Shown piece after piece: positions 1-9,600 of a DNA stretch of 64,000 bases (the first letter of the stretch is position 1; every line of letters begins with the position of its first letter). The translations under genes were made by a program, and so were the position numbers. The notes beneath the pieces are model-generated. The model had not been told where the DNA came from. It was given only the letters and a program-made list of their open reading frames with translations, and did no database searches. The DNA lies in NCBI GenBank assembly GCA_027100635.1, contig JAMOOQ010000038.1:22746-86745 (forward strand). The letters are read 5' to 3'. This stretch comes from Campylobacteraceae bacterium. GTDB taxonomy: Bacteria > Campylobacterota > Campylobacteria > Campylobacterales > Sulfurovaceae.

Positions 1-1
1 T

Positions 2-415
2 CTTAGAGCAAAAAGCATATTAGAAAAAGAGCAAAAACTAAAGCCATTTGCAATGATACTTTATGATGATGGCTCAATAAAAACCATACATAATCAAGTA
101 GAAGACCCTGAAGAGAGTTATGTTCTGCTTCAATCAGGTTTAAAAATTAGAGTAAAAGAGGGTGGTGTTGATGTTATAGTGCTTTTAATTGACACTATTA
201 TTCCTGAAAGATTTAGTAAAGTGGGTATTTTAGAGGGTATTAGAGTTCATATAGAAGAGAAAAGTAAAGATAGCGAGAGAGTAGGGGCAAGATTTTTATA
301 TGTACCTTATCAATTATGTAAAACTGCTAGTAATAATGAAATATTTGCTGATTTATATCCACCAGTACCAATGAGCTTTCCTGCTGAGTTTATATTATTT
401 AAAGAGAATAGTTAA
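2..415 (+). CDS. Unknown protein, 5' end outside window
   Basis: The reading frame is open from base 2 to the TAA at 413-415, so this is the C-terminal part of a longer gene cut by the window edge. The first in-frame ATG (53) has no ribosome binding site and the codons before it read as ordinary charged protein sequence, so it is probably internal. The visible 137 residues are soluble, mixed alpha/beta in character, with a hydrophobic strand (VIVLLIDTII) and no signal peptide, cysteine motif or nucleotide-binding motif. I do not recognise the family. It converges with lon on the other strand, with a palindromic repeat between them. Confidence 0.6.
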   Translation, partial: LRAKSILEKEQKLKPFAMILYDDGSIKTIHNQVEDPEESYVLLQSGLKIRVKEGGVDVIVLLIDTIIPERFSKVGILEGIRVHIEEKSKDSERVGARFLYVPYQLCKTASNNEIFADLYPPVPMSFPAEFILFKENS

Positions 416-431
416 GAGATTCCATATTTTA

Positions 432-502
432 GGGTACCCACAAGGGGATACCACCCCTACGGCTGATATTATATTTGTAGGGGCAATCTCTTGTGGTTGC
501 CC
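432..502. repeat. Dispersed palindromic repeat, family A
   Basis: An imperfect inverted repeat of about 70 bases: the left arm (GGGTACCCACAAGGGG...) is complementary to the right arm (...CTCTTGTGGTTGCCC) and both inner ends carry CCCCTAC/GTAGGGG. Related copies lie at 27267-27329 and 47352-47420, with half copies at 20412-20437 and 50504-50529. It lies between convergent genes and could fold into a hairpin in either transcript. Confidence 0.7.
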
Positions 503-545
503 TTATAAACTTCAAAAGCAATTTAAATACGCCTAATATTAGTTA

Positions 546-2909
546 TTAATCTTTAATCAAAGCAATATCTAAAACATCTTTTATATTATCTACAGCGATA
601 ATTTCAATTGCATCTTTAACTTCATCAGGAATATCATCTAAATCCATTTGATAATTTTTAGATGGAATAAGAGCTTTTGTTACACCTGCTTTATATGCAG
701 CGATCAGTTTCTCTTTTAGTCCACCAATTGGCAATACTTTACCCAAAAGCGTCACTTCACCTGTCATTGCAACTTTATTATCTACTTTTCTATCTGTTAA
801 AATAGAGGCAATAACCAAAGACATTGCAATTCCTGCACTAGGACCATCTTTTGGAGTAGCACCTTCTGGAACATGTATATGAATATTATATTTTTTATAA
901 ATTTCATCTTCTGATTCTAAAAATTTCTCATCAATCAAAACTTTAACTACACTCATAGCAATTCTTGCTGATTCTTTCATAACATCGCCTAAGCTACCTG
1001 TTAATTCTAATAACCCTTTACCCTTTATTTTAATAGCTTCAATTGTTAAAACATCACCACCAACAGCAGTCCATGCCAATCCATTTACTATTCCAACTTT
1101 TGGTTTATAATCAACAGGTGATATTTCAAACACTTTTTTATCTGCATATTGAGGTAAATTTTTTAGTGTAATTGAGATTTTATCTTTTTCACTACTTGAC
1201 ATTATCTCTTTAACAGATTTTCTCATAAGTGAAGCAAGAGTTCTTCTTAAGTTTCTAACTCCAGCTTCTCTTGTATATTTATCTATTAACTCTTTTAATG
1301 CACTATCTGTAACGCGAAATTCACTTCTTTTTAGAGCATGTTGTTTTAGTTCTTGTGGGATAAGATATTTCTTTGCAATCTCAAATTTCTCATTTGGAGT
1401 ATAACTATTTAACTGTATAAACTCCATCCTATCCCTAAGAGCAGATGGGATATTTCCCACATCATTAGCAGTTGCAATAAATATAGCTCCACTTAAATCT
1501 ATATGAAAGTTTAAATAATAATCTCTATAATGAGAATTTTGTTCAGGGTCTAATATCTCAAGAAGAGCAGAAGTGGGGTCTCCTCTAAGACTTCTCCCAA
1601 CTTTATCTATCTCATCAAGAACTATTACAGGATCCATTTTTTTTGCTTCAACAAGACCTTGAATCACTCGTCCTGGCATTGCTCCCACGTAAGTTCTTCT
1701 ATGACCTCTTAACTCATTTACATCCTCTAATCCACCAAGAGCCAATCTTACTAATGGTCTTTTTAATGCAGAAGCTATAGAGTTTGCTAATGAAGTTTTA
1801 CCAACCCCAGGAGGTCCTGCAAAACATAAGATTACACCTTTTTTTTGATTATGCTTAAGACCTCTTAGATTTGAAAATTCTCGTACTGCAAAAAACTCAA
1901 CAATTCTCTGTTTTGCTTTTTCAAGTGAATAGTGGTCAGTATTTAACTTTTTTTCTACTGCTTCAACACTTAGAGATTTACTACTCTCATTAGCATAAGG
2001 GATTTCAAATACCCATTCAAGATAACCATATAATACACCAGCATCACCACTATCAGGATGGATTCTTGCTAATTTATCAATTTGTTTTAAAATCTCTTTA
2101 TAAGCATTTTCGTTAATATGAGGTTTTATCTTAGCTAATTTATCTCTAAAATGGGCTATCTCTTCCTCTTTATTTGTATTAATTCCAAGTTCAGTTTGTA
2201 TCTGTTTTAGTTGCTCTTTTAAAAAATATTCTTTATTTGTTTTCTCTATTTTTACATGAACTTTTTGTCTTATCTCTTTTTCAAGTTTGGCTGATTCTAT
2301 CTCTCCAATAACAATATCAATAATATCAAATATTCTATCTTCTATATCATTTTTAATAAAAAGATTATAAGCTTTTTCATTTTCTAAATGTAACATTGAT
2401 GAGATTAAATCGGCTATTCTATTTGGCTCATCATTATCAGAGATAGTTTTGAGTAATTCAGAAGGGAAAGAGTTATTTATGGATGATAATATTTTTAATT
2501 TTTCTTGTAAAATCTCCATAACAGCATCTATTCTTGTTTCATTATATTCTTTATATTGCACACTATCTATAATAGCCATTAAAAAAGGCTTTTTCTCTTT
2601 AATATCTTTTATGATTCCTTTTGTAAATCCCTGAAATAAAATTTTTACTCTTCCATCAGGCATATTTACTTTTCTCATCACTGAACCAATAACACCCACA
2701 CTATTTATAGAAGTTTGATTATCATCTTTATCATATGTTGGTGAAGCGATAAATAAAAGAGTATTATTCTCTATTGCATATCCAGCAGCATCAATATTTA
2801 CCTGATCGCTCAAAAATATTGGACTTATCATAAATGGATATAAAAATAAACCATCTTCTACAACAATAGGGATAGTTGTTGGGAATTCATCGTAATCGCT
2901 TAATTGCAT
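546..2909 (-). CDS. lon: ATP-dependent Lon protease
   Basis: Cytosolic AAA+ serine protease that degrades misfolded and regulatory proteins. The 787 residues match the usual bacterial Lon length. The order is an N-terminal substrate-binding domain (about 1-200), a coiled-coil linker, an AAA+ module with Walker A GPPGVGKT near residue 365 and Walker B VIVLDEID, and a C-terminal protease domain with the catalytic pair Ser691 (in DGPSAG) and Lys734 (in GGLKEK). The ATG at 2909 follows an AGGAAATAT-type ribosome site. bamD lies upstream on the same strand, about 80 bases away with a small palindrome between. The gene is intact and I see nothing unusual in it. Confidence 0.97.
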   Translation of the reverse strand: MQLSDYDEFPTTIPIVVEDGLFLYPFMISPIFLSDQVNIDAAGYAIENNTLLFIASPTYDKDDNQTSINSVGVIGSVMRKVNMPDGRVKILFQGFTKGIIKDIKEKKPFLMAIIDSVQYKEYNETRIDAVMEILQEKLKILSSINNSFPSELLKTISDNDEPNRIADLISSMLHLENEKAYNLFIKNDIEDRIFDIIDIVIGEIESAKLEKEIRQKVHVKIEKTNKEYFLKEQLKQIQTELGINTNKEEEIAHFRDKLAKIKPHINENAYKEILKQIDKLARIHPDSGDAGVLYGYLEWVFEIPYANESSKSLSVEAVEKKLNTDHYSLEKAKQRIVEFFAVREFSNLRGLKHNQKKGVILCFAGPPGVGKTSLANSIASALKRPLVRLALGGLEDVNELRGHRRTYVGAMPGRVIQGLVEAKKMDPVIVLDEIDKVGRSLRGDPTSALLEILDPEQNSHYRDYYLNFHIDLSGAIFIATANDVGNIPSALRDRMEFIQLNSYTPNEKFEIAKKYLIPQELKQHALKRSEFRVTDSALKELIDKYTREAGVRNLRRTLASLMRKSVKEIMSSSEKDKISITLKNLPQYADKKVFEISPVDYKPKVGIVNGLAWTAVGGDVLTIEAIKIKGKGLLELTGSLGDVMKESARIAMSVVKVLIDEKFLESEDEIYKKYNIHIHVPEGATPKDGPSAGIAMSLVIASILTDRKVDNKVAMTGEVTLLGKVLPIGGLKEKLIAAYKAGVTKALIPSKNYQMDLDDIPDEVKDAIEIIAVDNIKDVLDIALIKD

Positions 2910-2951
2910 TTATATTTCCTTATTATTTTGATAATATCATATATCATTTAG

Positions 2952-2972
2952 ATTCCGTGCGTAACACGGAAT
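2952..2972. repeat. Short palindrome, family B
   Basis: ATTCCGTG (2952-2959) and CACGGAAT (2965-2972) form a perfect 8-bp stem with a 5-base loop. The same arms occur at 47491-47511 and in the array ending near 56767. It separates bamD from lon. No T-run follows, so it is a repeat rather than a clear terminator. Confidence 0.65.
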
Positions 2973-2986
2973 TTAGTTTGTAGATT

Positions 2987-3625
2987 TTATTTAAATACGC
3001 CTGTAATCATATTAGTTTTTGGAATACTAATATCATCTGACTTAATTGCAGAGTTAGTATTTTTTTCTCTATATACTTTTGCAGCATCTTCTTTTCCAAT
3101 TCTATTGTATAATGAAGCTACATTTTCATTTAAAAGGTATTGACTCATTTTAAGTCTTACCACAATAGTCTTAACTAAAACTAAATAAGAAGATGATGGA
3201 TATGTATATAAAAACTTATTTGCATTAGTAATAGTATCCATCATAAGTTTTTGATCTTTAGTTACATCTTTAATTCCTAAGAATGCAGCTTTTATTTTCA
3301 TAAATTCAGCATATTCTCTTCTGTCTCCTACTGCAAATCGTTTATTATACTGATCAAAGTAATAATTTGCCAATAGATATTCCTCTTTGTCCATATGTGC
3401 ATGAGCCAACATCATAATTGTTGTAGAAAGCAATAAAGAACGAGGATGTTCACTTCTCATAGATAGATAATACTTATCTGCTTTATCAAGTTCTTTTGTA
3501 CTAATAGAATTACTAATCTTATGATACCAAGATAATGCTGTTTTATTAAACTCTTTTTTACCAGAATCTACTGCACAACCTGTTAAAAATATTAACGCAA
3601 AAGTAATAAACACTATTTTTTTCAT
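2987..3625 (-). CDS. bamD: Outer membrane assembly lipoprotein BamD (ComL-like)
   Basis: Component of the BAM complex that inserts beta-barrel proteins into the outer membrane. The protein begins with a lipoprotein signal peptide ending in the lipobox LTGC (Cys at about residue 17), followed by helical TPR-like repeats rich in Tyr and Leu (for example YLLANYYFDQYNKRF) typical of BamD. At 212 residues it has the usual size. A TTG three bases earlier is possible, but ATG 3625 is better placed, 7 bases after GAGG. Between hpf and lon on the same strand. The identification rests on lipobox, size, repeats and context. Confidence 0.85.
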   Translation of the reverse strand: MKKIVFITFALIFLTGCAVDSGKKEFNKTALSWYHKISNSISTKELDKADKYYLSMRSEHPRSLLLSTTIMMLAHAHMDKEEYLLANYYFDQYNKRFAVGDRREYAEFMKIKAAFLGIKDVTKDQKLMMDTITNANKFLYTYPSSSYLVLVKTIVVRLKMSQYLLNENVASLYNRIGKEDAAKVYREKNTNSAIKSDDISIPKTNMITGVFK

Positions 3626-3688
3626 CAATCAACCTCTTTTATCTTTTAAAAGATAATATCTTAAAATATATTATAACTAACTTTGATT

Positions 3689-4228
3689 TTAATATAGACC
3701 AAATTTACCATCAGCTCTTTTATACATAACTCTAAGAAGACCATCGTTATCATTAAATACTATAAATTGTCTTTTTTTCTCCTCTTTTAAAGCATAAACT
3801 GCCTCATCAAAATCTAAAGGTTTATGAAGTTCTAAATCCATAGGAACAATCTCTATATCCTCTTCTGTATTATCAAATTCTGAAATAGCTATAGCATCTT
3901 CACCCATATCTTTAAAACTAGTTATTCTATGACCTTTGATTTTATCAGCATGTCGTCTTAGAGATTTTTTGACTCTCTCTATTGCTAAATCAATTGATGC
4001 ATATACATCTTTATTTTTTTGTGTAATAACTATGCTATTTTTATCTTTTAGATTAATGATAAACTCTACTGCAAAATCTTTTTTGCCATGTTTTTCGTTT
4101 GAAGAGATGATTGTTGTTGCTGAAATTATATCTAGGTTATATTTATTAAGAGTCTCCATCGCTGAGTTGATATACTCCTTAATTGAATCGGTAAGATCAA
4201 AATGTCTACCTACAATACTTCTATTCAT
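3689..4228 (-). CDS. hpf: Long-form ribosome hibernation promoting factor
   Basis: Binds the 30S subunit and drives formation of inactive 100S ribosome dimers in starvation. Residues 1-100 are the S30AE/YfiA domain, with the typical start (VGRHFDLTDSIKEYI) and a basic helix (RVKKSLRRHADKIKGHR). After an acidic linker, residues 125-179 form the C-terminal dimerisation domain (PLDFDEAVYALKEE ... FVFNDND ... FGLY). The length of 179 is that of the long form. A clear AAAGGAT ribosome site precedes ATG 4228. It lies downstream of the prepilin cluster, separated by about 250 bases of repeats, so it is probably transcribed separately. Confidence 0.95.
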   Translation of the reverse strand: MNRSIVGRHFDLTDSIKEYINSAMETLNKYNLDIISATTIISSNEKHGKKDFAVEFIINLKDKNSIVITQKNKDVYASIDLAIERVKKSLRRHADKIKGHRITSFKDMGEDAIAISEFDNTEEDIEIVPMDLELHKPLDFDEAVYALKEEKKRQFIVFNDNDGLLRVMYKRADGKFGLY

Positions 4229-4338
4229 AATTTATCCTTTGTTATAATATAAGAGTTTTTTACTCTTAGGTAAATTATAACTAGTAAAGATAAATATTGG
4301 GTAAATAATATTAATTTAATCTTAAATTGATTGAAGTA

Positions 4339-4356
4339 AGGGGTAAAATTACCCCT
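4339..4356. repeat. Hairpin between prepilin cluster and hpf
   Basis: AGGGGTAA (4339-4346) and TTACCCCT (4349-4356) form an 8-bp stem with a 2-base spacer. On the minus strand it follows the last prepilin gene and could slow or end transcription, but no strong T-run follows it. Nothing coding is seen in 4229-4478. Confidence 0.45.
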
Positions 4357-4437
4357 ATAAGTTAATTATATTTAGATACCCAGTCAAGCTGAGTATGACG
4401 ATTAGAGACTAACATACCCGTCGTCATCGTGTATGAC

Positions 4438-4473
4438 AGTTGTTTGTCATTCTGAATTTAATTCAGAATCTAA
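4438..4473. repeat. Family B repeat, copy with inverted partner at 47 kb
   Basis: Contains the palindrome ATTCTGAATT/AATTCAGAAT preceded by GTTGTTTGTC. Almost the same 35 bases occur in inverse orientation at 47267-47301, so this is a dispersed element rather than a gene-specific terminator. Bases 4376-4437 contain weaker, related fragments (GTATGAC, GTCATCGTGTATGAC). Confidence 0.65.
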
Positions 4474-4478
4474 ATCTA

Positions 4479-4988
4479 TTAAAGTTTTTGAATAGTTCTT
4501 TTATGGTATGTTATCCAGTGTGAAATACCTGTTGTTATATGTTGATTAATATCTCTATATCTTACATAAACATCAACAATAATATTGGGGCTAATATTAA
4601 TACCACCTGTTCCTTTAGTAACAATAGGGGCTGTATTTAAAATTCTTGCAGGGGTGCAACTTAAATTATTTCCTATATAAGATATATTAACATTTACTCT
4701 ATAGCCCATTCCACCATCTACTGAACCTTCATTATTCTCACCTATAATAACATTACCTACATCACCATTAATATTTTCTACACAAGTTCCAGTGGTACTA
4801 TCATTACCACTAACTGCCAAAATTGCAAGTTCTGTATAACTTTTTGCTAATAAAATTGATTGTTCTTTTTGATATTGAGTGGCTGTTGATTTTACAATTT
4901 TAGCAGACATTGTAAAAACCAATGCACTAATAGCCGTCATTGTAACCATAACTGATATTGCCATCAACATAGAAAATGCTTTTCTCAT
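4479..4988 (-). CDS. Prepilin-like protein (MshP-type minor pilin)
   Basis: A 169-residue protein with a very short leader (MRKAFSML) followed by about 20 hydrophobic residues (residues 8-28), as in type IV pilin-like proteins. The usual Gly before the cleavage site and Glu5 of the mature form are missing, as in MshP/PilX-like minor pilins. Two Cys residues (near 68 and 111) could form a disulfide in the periplasmic part. It is the last of three overlapping prepilin genes (ATGA overlap with the one upstream). The position and size correspond to mshP of MSHA clusters. Assignment is by architecture and order, not clear sequence identity. Confidence 0.7.
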   Translation of the reverse strand: MRKAFSMLMAISVMVTMTAISALVFTMSAKIVKSTATQYQKEQSILLAKSYTELAILAVSGNDSTTGTCVENINGDVGNVIIGENNEGSVDGGMGYRVNVNISYIGNNLSCTPARILNTAPIVTKGTGGINISPNIIVDVYVRYRDINQHITTGISHWITYHKRTIQKL

Positions 4989-5935
4989 CTGATTACCGCC
5001 TTCTCTTTACATGTAGATATCTCTTCATCCAAACCAGTTCTTTCTTTTACACAAATTTTAAATCTAACATTATCACCAGAACCAGAGAATCTAAATACAC
5101 TAATATTTCTAACTAAAACTTTACTATTAGCATTTATATAGCTTTCTCCTTCCCATGGTTGATAATCATATCGTAAGACTAAATCACATATATTATTTAG
5201 GTTACTCATTATATTAGTATCACATATTTCTGTTGTTCCTGATTTAACAGGTACAAGAGCATAAGCACTTCGTGTTAAAGAGTATTGTTCATGGACTCTT
5301 TTAGCTACATTATCACTTAATGTAATATTAGTATTATCTGCTATTGATCCAATGGTTGAGATGCATGATCTATCTCCTGTATAACCAATACAGTTTATAT
5401 CATATCTCTGAGTAGAACTATATCTTAACCCAGAAAATATAAGTGCCATATCTGAAATATCACTCTTTGATACATTTTGTACTATACTTGATAATAATCC
5501 TAGATTTGACCCAGGAGTTGAGATATTTGATCTATTTGAATCAGCAATATCACAAAAACCACTCCATGATGGTCTTCCATTTGCATCATTTGTATTAAAA
5601 CTATCAATTGCCAATCCATACCATTCAAGTATTGGATATGTTGAGGCATCTGGAATTTGATTAATTAAAACCGTATCATTATCATCAGCTGGATTTCTAC
5701 CAACAGTTGTTCTTGCAATTCTGTGAGAAAGCCTATTTTGTATAATAGAAGCAGCTAATTCTGTTTTTACACTACTTTTATGAAGCCCTCTTTGTGTTAC
5801 ATAATTAGAATAAACTTGTGCCATAATCTCTGCACCCATAGAAGCCACTATTCCCAAAACAACCATTACAAAAATAAGCTCTATCATAGTAAAAGCTTTT
5901 CGTTTTTTTGAACTATTTAAATTTATTTTTTTCAT
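4985..5935 (-). CDS. Prepilin-type protein (MshO-like minor pilin)
   Basis: A 316-residue protein with a canonical type IV prepilin N-terminus: basic leader then KAFTMIELIFVMVVLGIVA around residues 13-31, with Ala in place of Gly before the F/M-methylation site and the conserved Glu5 (MIEL). The periplasmic part holds several Cys (about positions 127, 181, 190) in the receptor-like region. Starts at TAATG, overlapping the stop of the upstream prepilin gene, so the two are translationally coupled. Size and order fit mshO. Likely processed by a prepilin peptidase and placed at a pilus tip or pseudopilus, but no assembly ATPase or peptidase lies in this window. Confidence 0.75.
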   Translation of the reverse strand: MKKINLNSSKKRKAFTMIELIFVMVVLGIVASMGAEIMAQVYSNYVTQRGLHKSSVKTELAASIIQNRLSHRIARTTVGRNPADDNDTVLINQIPDASTYPILEWYGLAIDSFNTNDANGRPSWSGFCDIADSNRSNISTPGSNLGLLSSIVQNVSKSDISDMALIFSGLRYSSTQRYDINCIGYTGDRSCISTIGSIADNTNITLSDNVAKRVHEQYSLTRSAYALVPVKSGTTEICDTNIMSNLNNICDLVLRYDYQPWEGESYINANSKVLVRNISVFRFSGSGDNVRFKICVKERTGLDEEISTCKEKAVIR

Positions 5936-6675
5936 TAATAGTCCCTTGCTTGAGCAAATCTATAGTGACCAAGATTACACATAAAAGCACTAAGTCTAAT
6001 ATTCTTAGCTAATTCTTTTACATCACTTTTGGTTGTTAAATTTACACTAACTAATTTTATATTTGTAGTTCCTGATGGTGTATTATTAAATGGATGATTA
6101 AATGTAAGTGTAGTGCCATTATAAGTACCACTACTTGGATTATCTGAACCAAAAGCAACAGTAGTTCTAAGATTAATATTTAAATCTATATAATTGTCTC
6201 CACCAGCATCTGAATCTCCTTTTAAAGTGGTATCTTTTCCATCATAATCATCAATATCATCTAATGGTTCTCCAACTTTCAAATCATCAGCATTACCCTC
6301 TCCAAATTGACCACTATCAACTGCATTAATAACTCCACCTTCACTAGATACAAAAGATCTAAAACTTGCTATAGGTGTTCCAATTCGTCTTGCTGTTGTC
6401 AAACTAACCATATCTAAATCATCATTACCATTATCAACAGTTAAAACCACTGGGTCAATTCTTTTATTGGTATTGCTAACATCCCACTCTTTTGTTAGCA
6501 ATAGATTAACTTGAGAAGCCAAAACATTAATAGACTCTTGTTGAAGAGCCACATAACCACTTCGTACAGATTGGTTTATAAGTGTAGGAGCACTTAACAA
6601 TACAATTGCCATAATAACAATTGCAAAGATAAGCTCTATCATTGCAACCCCTTTACGATGTAAAACTGTTATCAT
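5935..6675 (-). CDS. Prepilin-type protein (MshD-like minor pilin)
   Basis: A 246-residue protein with leader MITVLHRKG, cleavage after Gly9, then VAMIELIFAIVIMAIVLL with Glu5 of the mature pilin. The rest is polar and rich in Asp, Asn and Thr. It follows the giant MshQ-like gene by 17 bases and overlaps the next prepilin gene, so all four genes are probably one transcript. The ribosome site is an unusual GGGGG stretch 6 bases before ATG 6675. Fits mshD by position and length. Confidence 0.75.
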   Translation of the reverse strand: MITVLHRKGVAMIELIFAIVIMAIVLLSAPTLINQSVRSGYVALQQESINVLASQVNLLLTKEWDVSNTNKRIDPVVLTVDNGNDDLDMVSLTTARRIGTPIASFRSFVSSEGGVINAVDSGQFGEGNADDLKVGEPLDDIDDYDGKDTTLKGDSDAGGDNYIDLNINLRTTVAFGSDNPSSGTYNGTTLTFNHPFNNTPSGTTNIKLVSVNLTTKSDVKELAKNIRLSAFMCNLGHYRFAQARDY

Positions 6676-6692
6676 TTTATCCCCCTTTTCCC

Positions 6693-9600
6693 TTACCAGT
6701 TTACTCTCTGTCTTGTTTGAGAACTACTTCCATTTGTATCAATGATATGACCTCTCTCACCAACTCCTGACCAAGTTTCCGTAGGTGCTACAATAAATTC
6801 TACTTGATATGTATATCTTCCCATAGCATCTATTGGATCATATCGTAACCAAGGAGAAGGTTCAAGTCTAATATCAACCATCTGTTCACCTGCATCATTA
6901 CGTACTGTTACATCTTCATCAGTACCATTAGCTCTAATATCAATAGCTTTAACCGTAGCTGAACCTACTATCACATTAGAATTTATCACACCATCTAGTT
7001 GATTAATAGAATCAAAACTTCTGTTTATAAACCAACTATTTTCATTAATTATATCATCTGATAAATTTGTTACAAATGTATTACAATCAATAGATGGATT
7101 AAAATCACAGTATATATCTGAAAATATTGGTGTTTTCTCAGAAATTTCTGTAATCTCTGGATATAATTTTCTTGATGCACGAACCCTAGAATATACAAAT
7201 GTAATATTTTGATTACTATATGTTCTATCTATATCATTAGTTGAAGCTTTTGTAGATAGACCATCTGTAATAGTTTCTGTAGCAGTAATATCAGATACAT
7301 TTAAATCAAATGGATTAGATGGTACATTTAAATCTTTTGTAAAGTTAAATGGAATACTAATGTTAGCAACACCACCTGTATAGTCCAGTTTATCTATATC
7401 ATATTGTAAAAATATCTCTGGGTCTGTTGTCAGTTTTGCCATATCCCAAACTTGTCTATTTCCACCCGCTGGTGTAAATACATACTTTAAACTATTTACT
7501 GTAGTTGTATTTATTGCATCTGCTGTTGTATCAAAATCTAAATTTATTTCTGTATTTTGAGCAGAACATACACCAGCATAGTTCGGAGCAACAGTGCCGT
7601 CAGCCCGTAGAGCAGTCACTCTAAATGCTAAACTAGCAGCCATTGTCTTATTTAAATTAGTAATTTGGTCTAAACTTAAATCAGATAGATGAGTATAAGG
7701 ATTATTATTAAAATTATTAAGAGATATACCATCTACTCTAAGATTACTTGGTCTTACTGTGATTACTTTCGATGTATTAAATGGTGTGATATATCTATCA
7801 CCATTTGCAGTATCCCCTGGTTTTGCATCTGTAAATGCAAACTCCTGCCCATTAATTTCGCTAATACTTAGATTATAAGTTGATACATTTGGCAAGGTAT
7901 AATCAGCAGTAACAGTTCCATCTGAAAAACTAACATTTGGAGTAAAGACAGGATCTAATACATCACAACTTCTAACTACATTTGTTAAGGCTACATTAAA
8001 TGAGTTACCTTGACTTTCATTATATCTTAAAGTTGGATTACTATTACTATCAAATGCATTAAATGTAATCGCAGATGGATTTTGAGCTATATAACTTGTA
8101 CCTATAGTGGAATTAAATCTATCTGGTCTAATTGCAAAATCATCATCTGAATATACTAATCTATAACCTAATCTATTTGGTTGATTTATTGTATAGTAAA
8201 TTCCATTTTGACAAGATTCATAAGGGTATACAGTATATTGTTCTGTTTCATCACTATAATCAGCACACATTGTAAATTGAACTCTTACATTTTTATATGC
8301 ACCTGCAACCTTAAAGCTTTTTAACTCTCTATCATTTTTAGTTGCATTAAACATCTGTTTATCACCATTATCAATAAGAGTTGTAATAACCTCTGGTTTA
8401 TCTGAACCTGATGAATCTACAAGTTGATAAAGCACCTTTATATCAAAAGATGCTATATCTGCAGTATACCCTTTAGCAATTAAAGTAGCTAAAGCTTGTG
8501 CATAAAATGGAAAACCATTATGTATTTTCTCTTTTGCTTCAAATCTATCTCTTTCGTGATTTAAACTAGCTAACATAAGTTGAAACTTATTATTTACAAT
8601 CTTTGTTCTAGTGATTTTAGCATCTATCGTACTATCTGTATTCCATGCACTAAAAGGTCCTTTATTATATAAATCAGCATTATAGACTCTACAAACACCT
8701 CTTACACTAAGTTCATCAATTTCGTGGTTATTACATCCTCCACCAGTACCAGAGGTAAAGGCTAATCTTACCTTTTCTGGTGCTTCTGCCTGATTATACA
8801 TTGGGTCTTTTGCATCAAATTCATTAATTACAGTTTTATATCCATTACCACTATCTTGTTGTAAAGATATTAACAGTTTTGCAGGATCTCTTGCATCAAT
8901 TCTAAACTTATATCTATCTCCTGGATAACTTGAATTTCTCATTTTTGTTGCCACAGTATGATTTAAATTTGTATTTGCACCCAAAAACTTATATCCATGA
9001 TATCTATCACTTCCACTTAAATCACCACTAGAACCTCTTATTGTCACATTATTTGGCTTAAATCCAACTCCTCCATCTCGCCCCTCATTAGGGTTAGAGA
9101 AGTTTCCATATTCATCAATACCAAGACCAATCCATCCCCCTTCAAATCCTTTTTTTCTATGTCTTTGAGCATATCCCATTGAACCACCAAAAGAACCAAC
9201 TTCAGGAGAGTGACCAACATCTGAATCAAATAGTACCATTACAATACCATCAGCTCCCCACTTACCTATACCACCACCTTTTGTAGCAGTAGAACCCTTT
9301 TCACATCCACCATAAGCATATTGAAGATACTCAACCTCAATTAAATTCCATTTTGCTAAAAAATAGTAATCTTTGGTTACGGCAGTTGCCAAACTATGGC
9401 CTCTATCTGTTAATCTAAGTCTTCCATCAACTATTGCTGGCTCAAATCCACCTTGAGAGAATAGTGTTCTCCATTTATCATCCAATGCACTACCAAAATT
9501 ATCTTTAAAACATAAAGGGACATCATCTTCTGTTTGAACAGATATTGTAAGATTAGTCTCTTTAAGGCTTCCAAGCGTTACATCTTTACCAGTTGTTACA

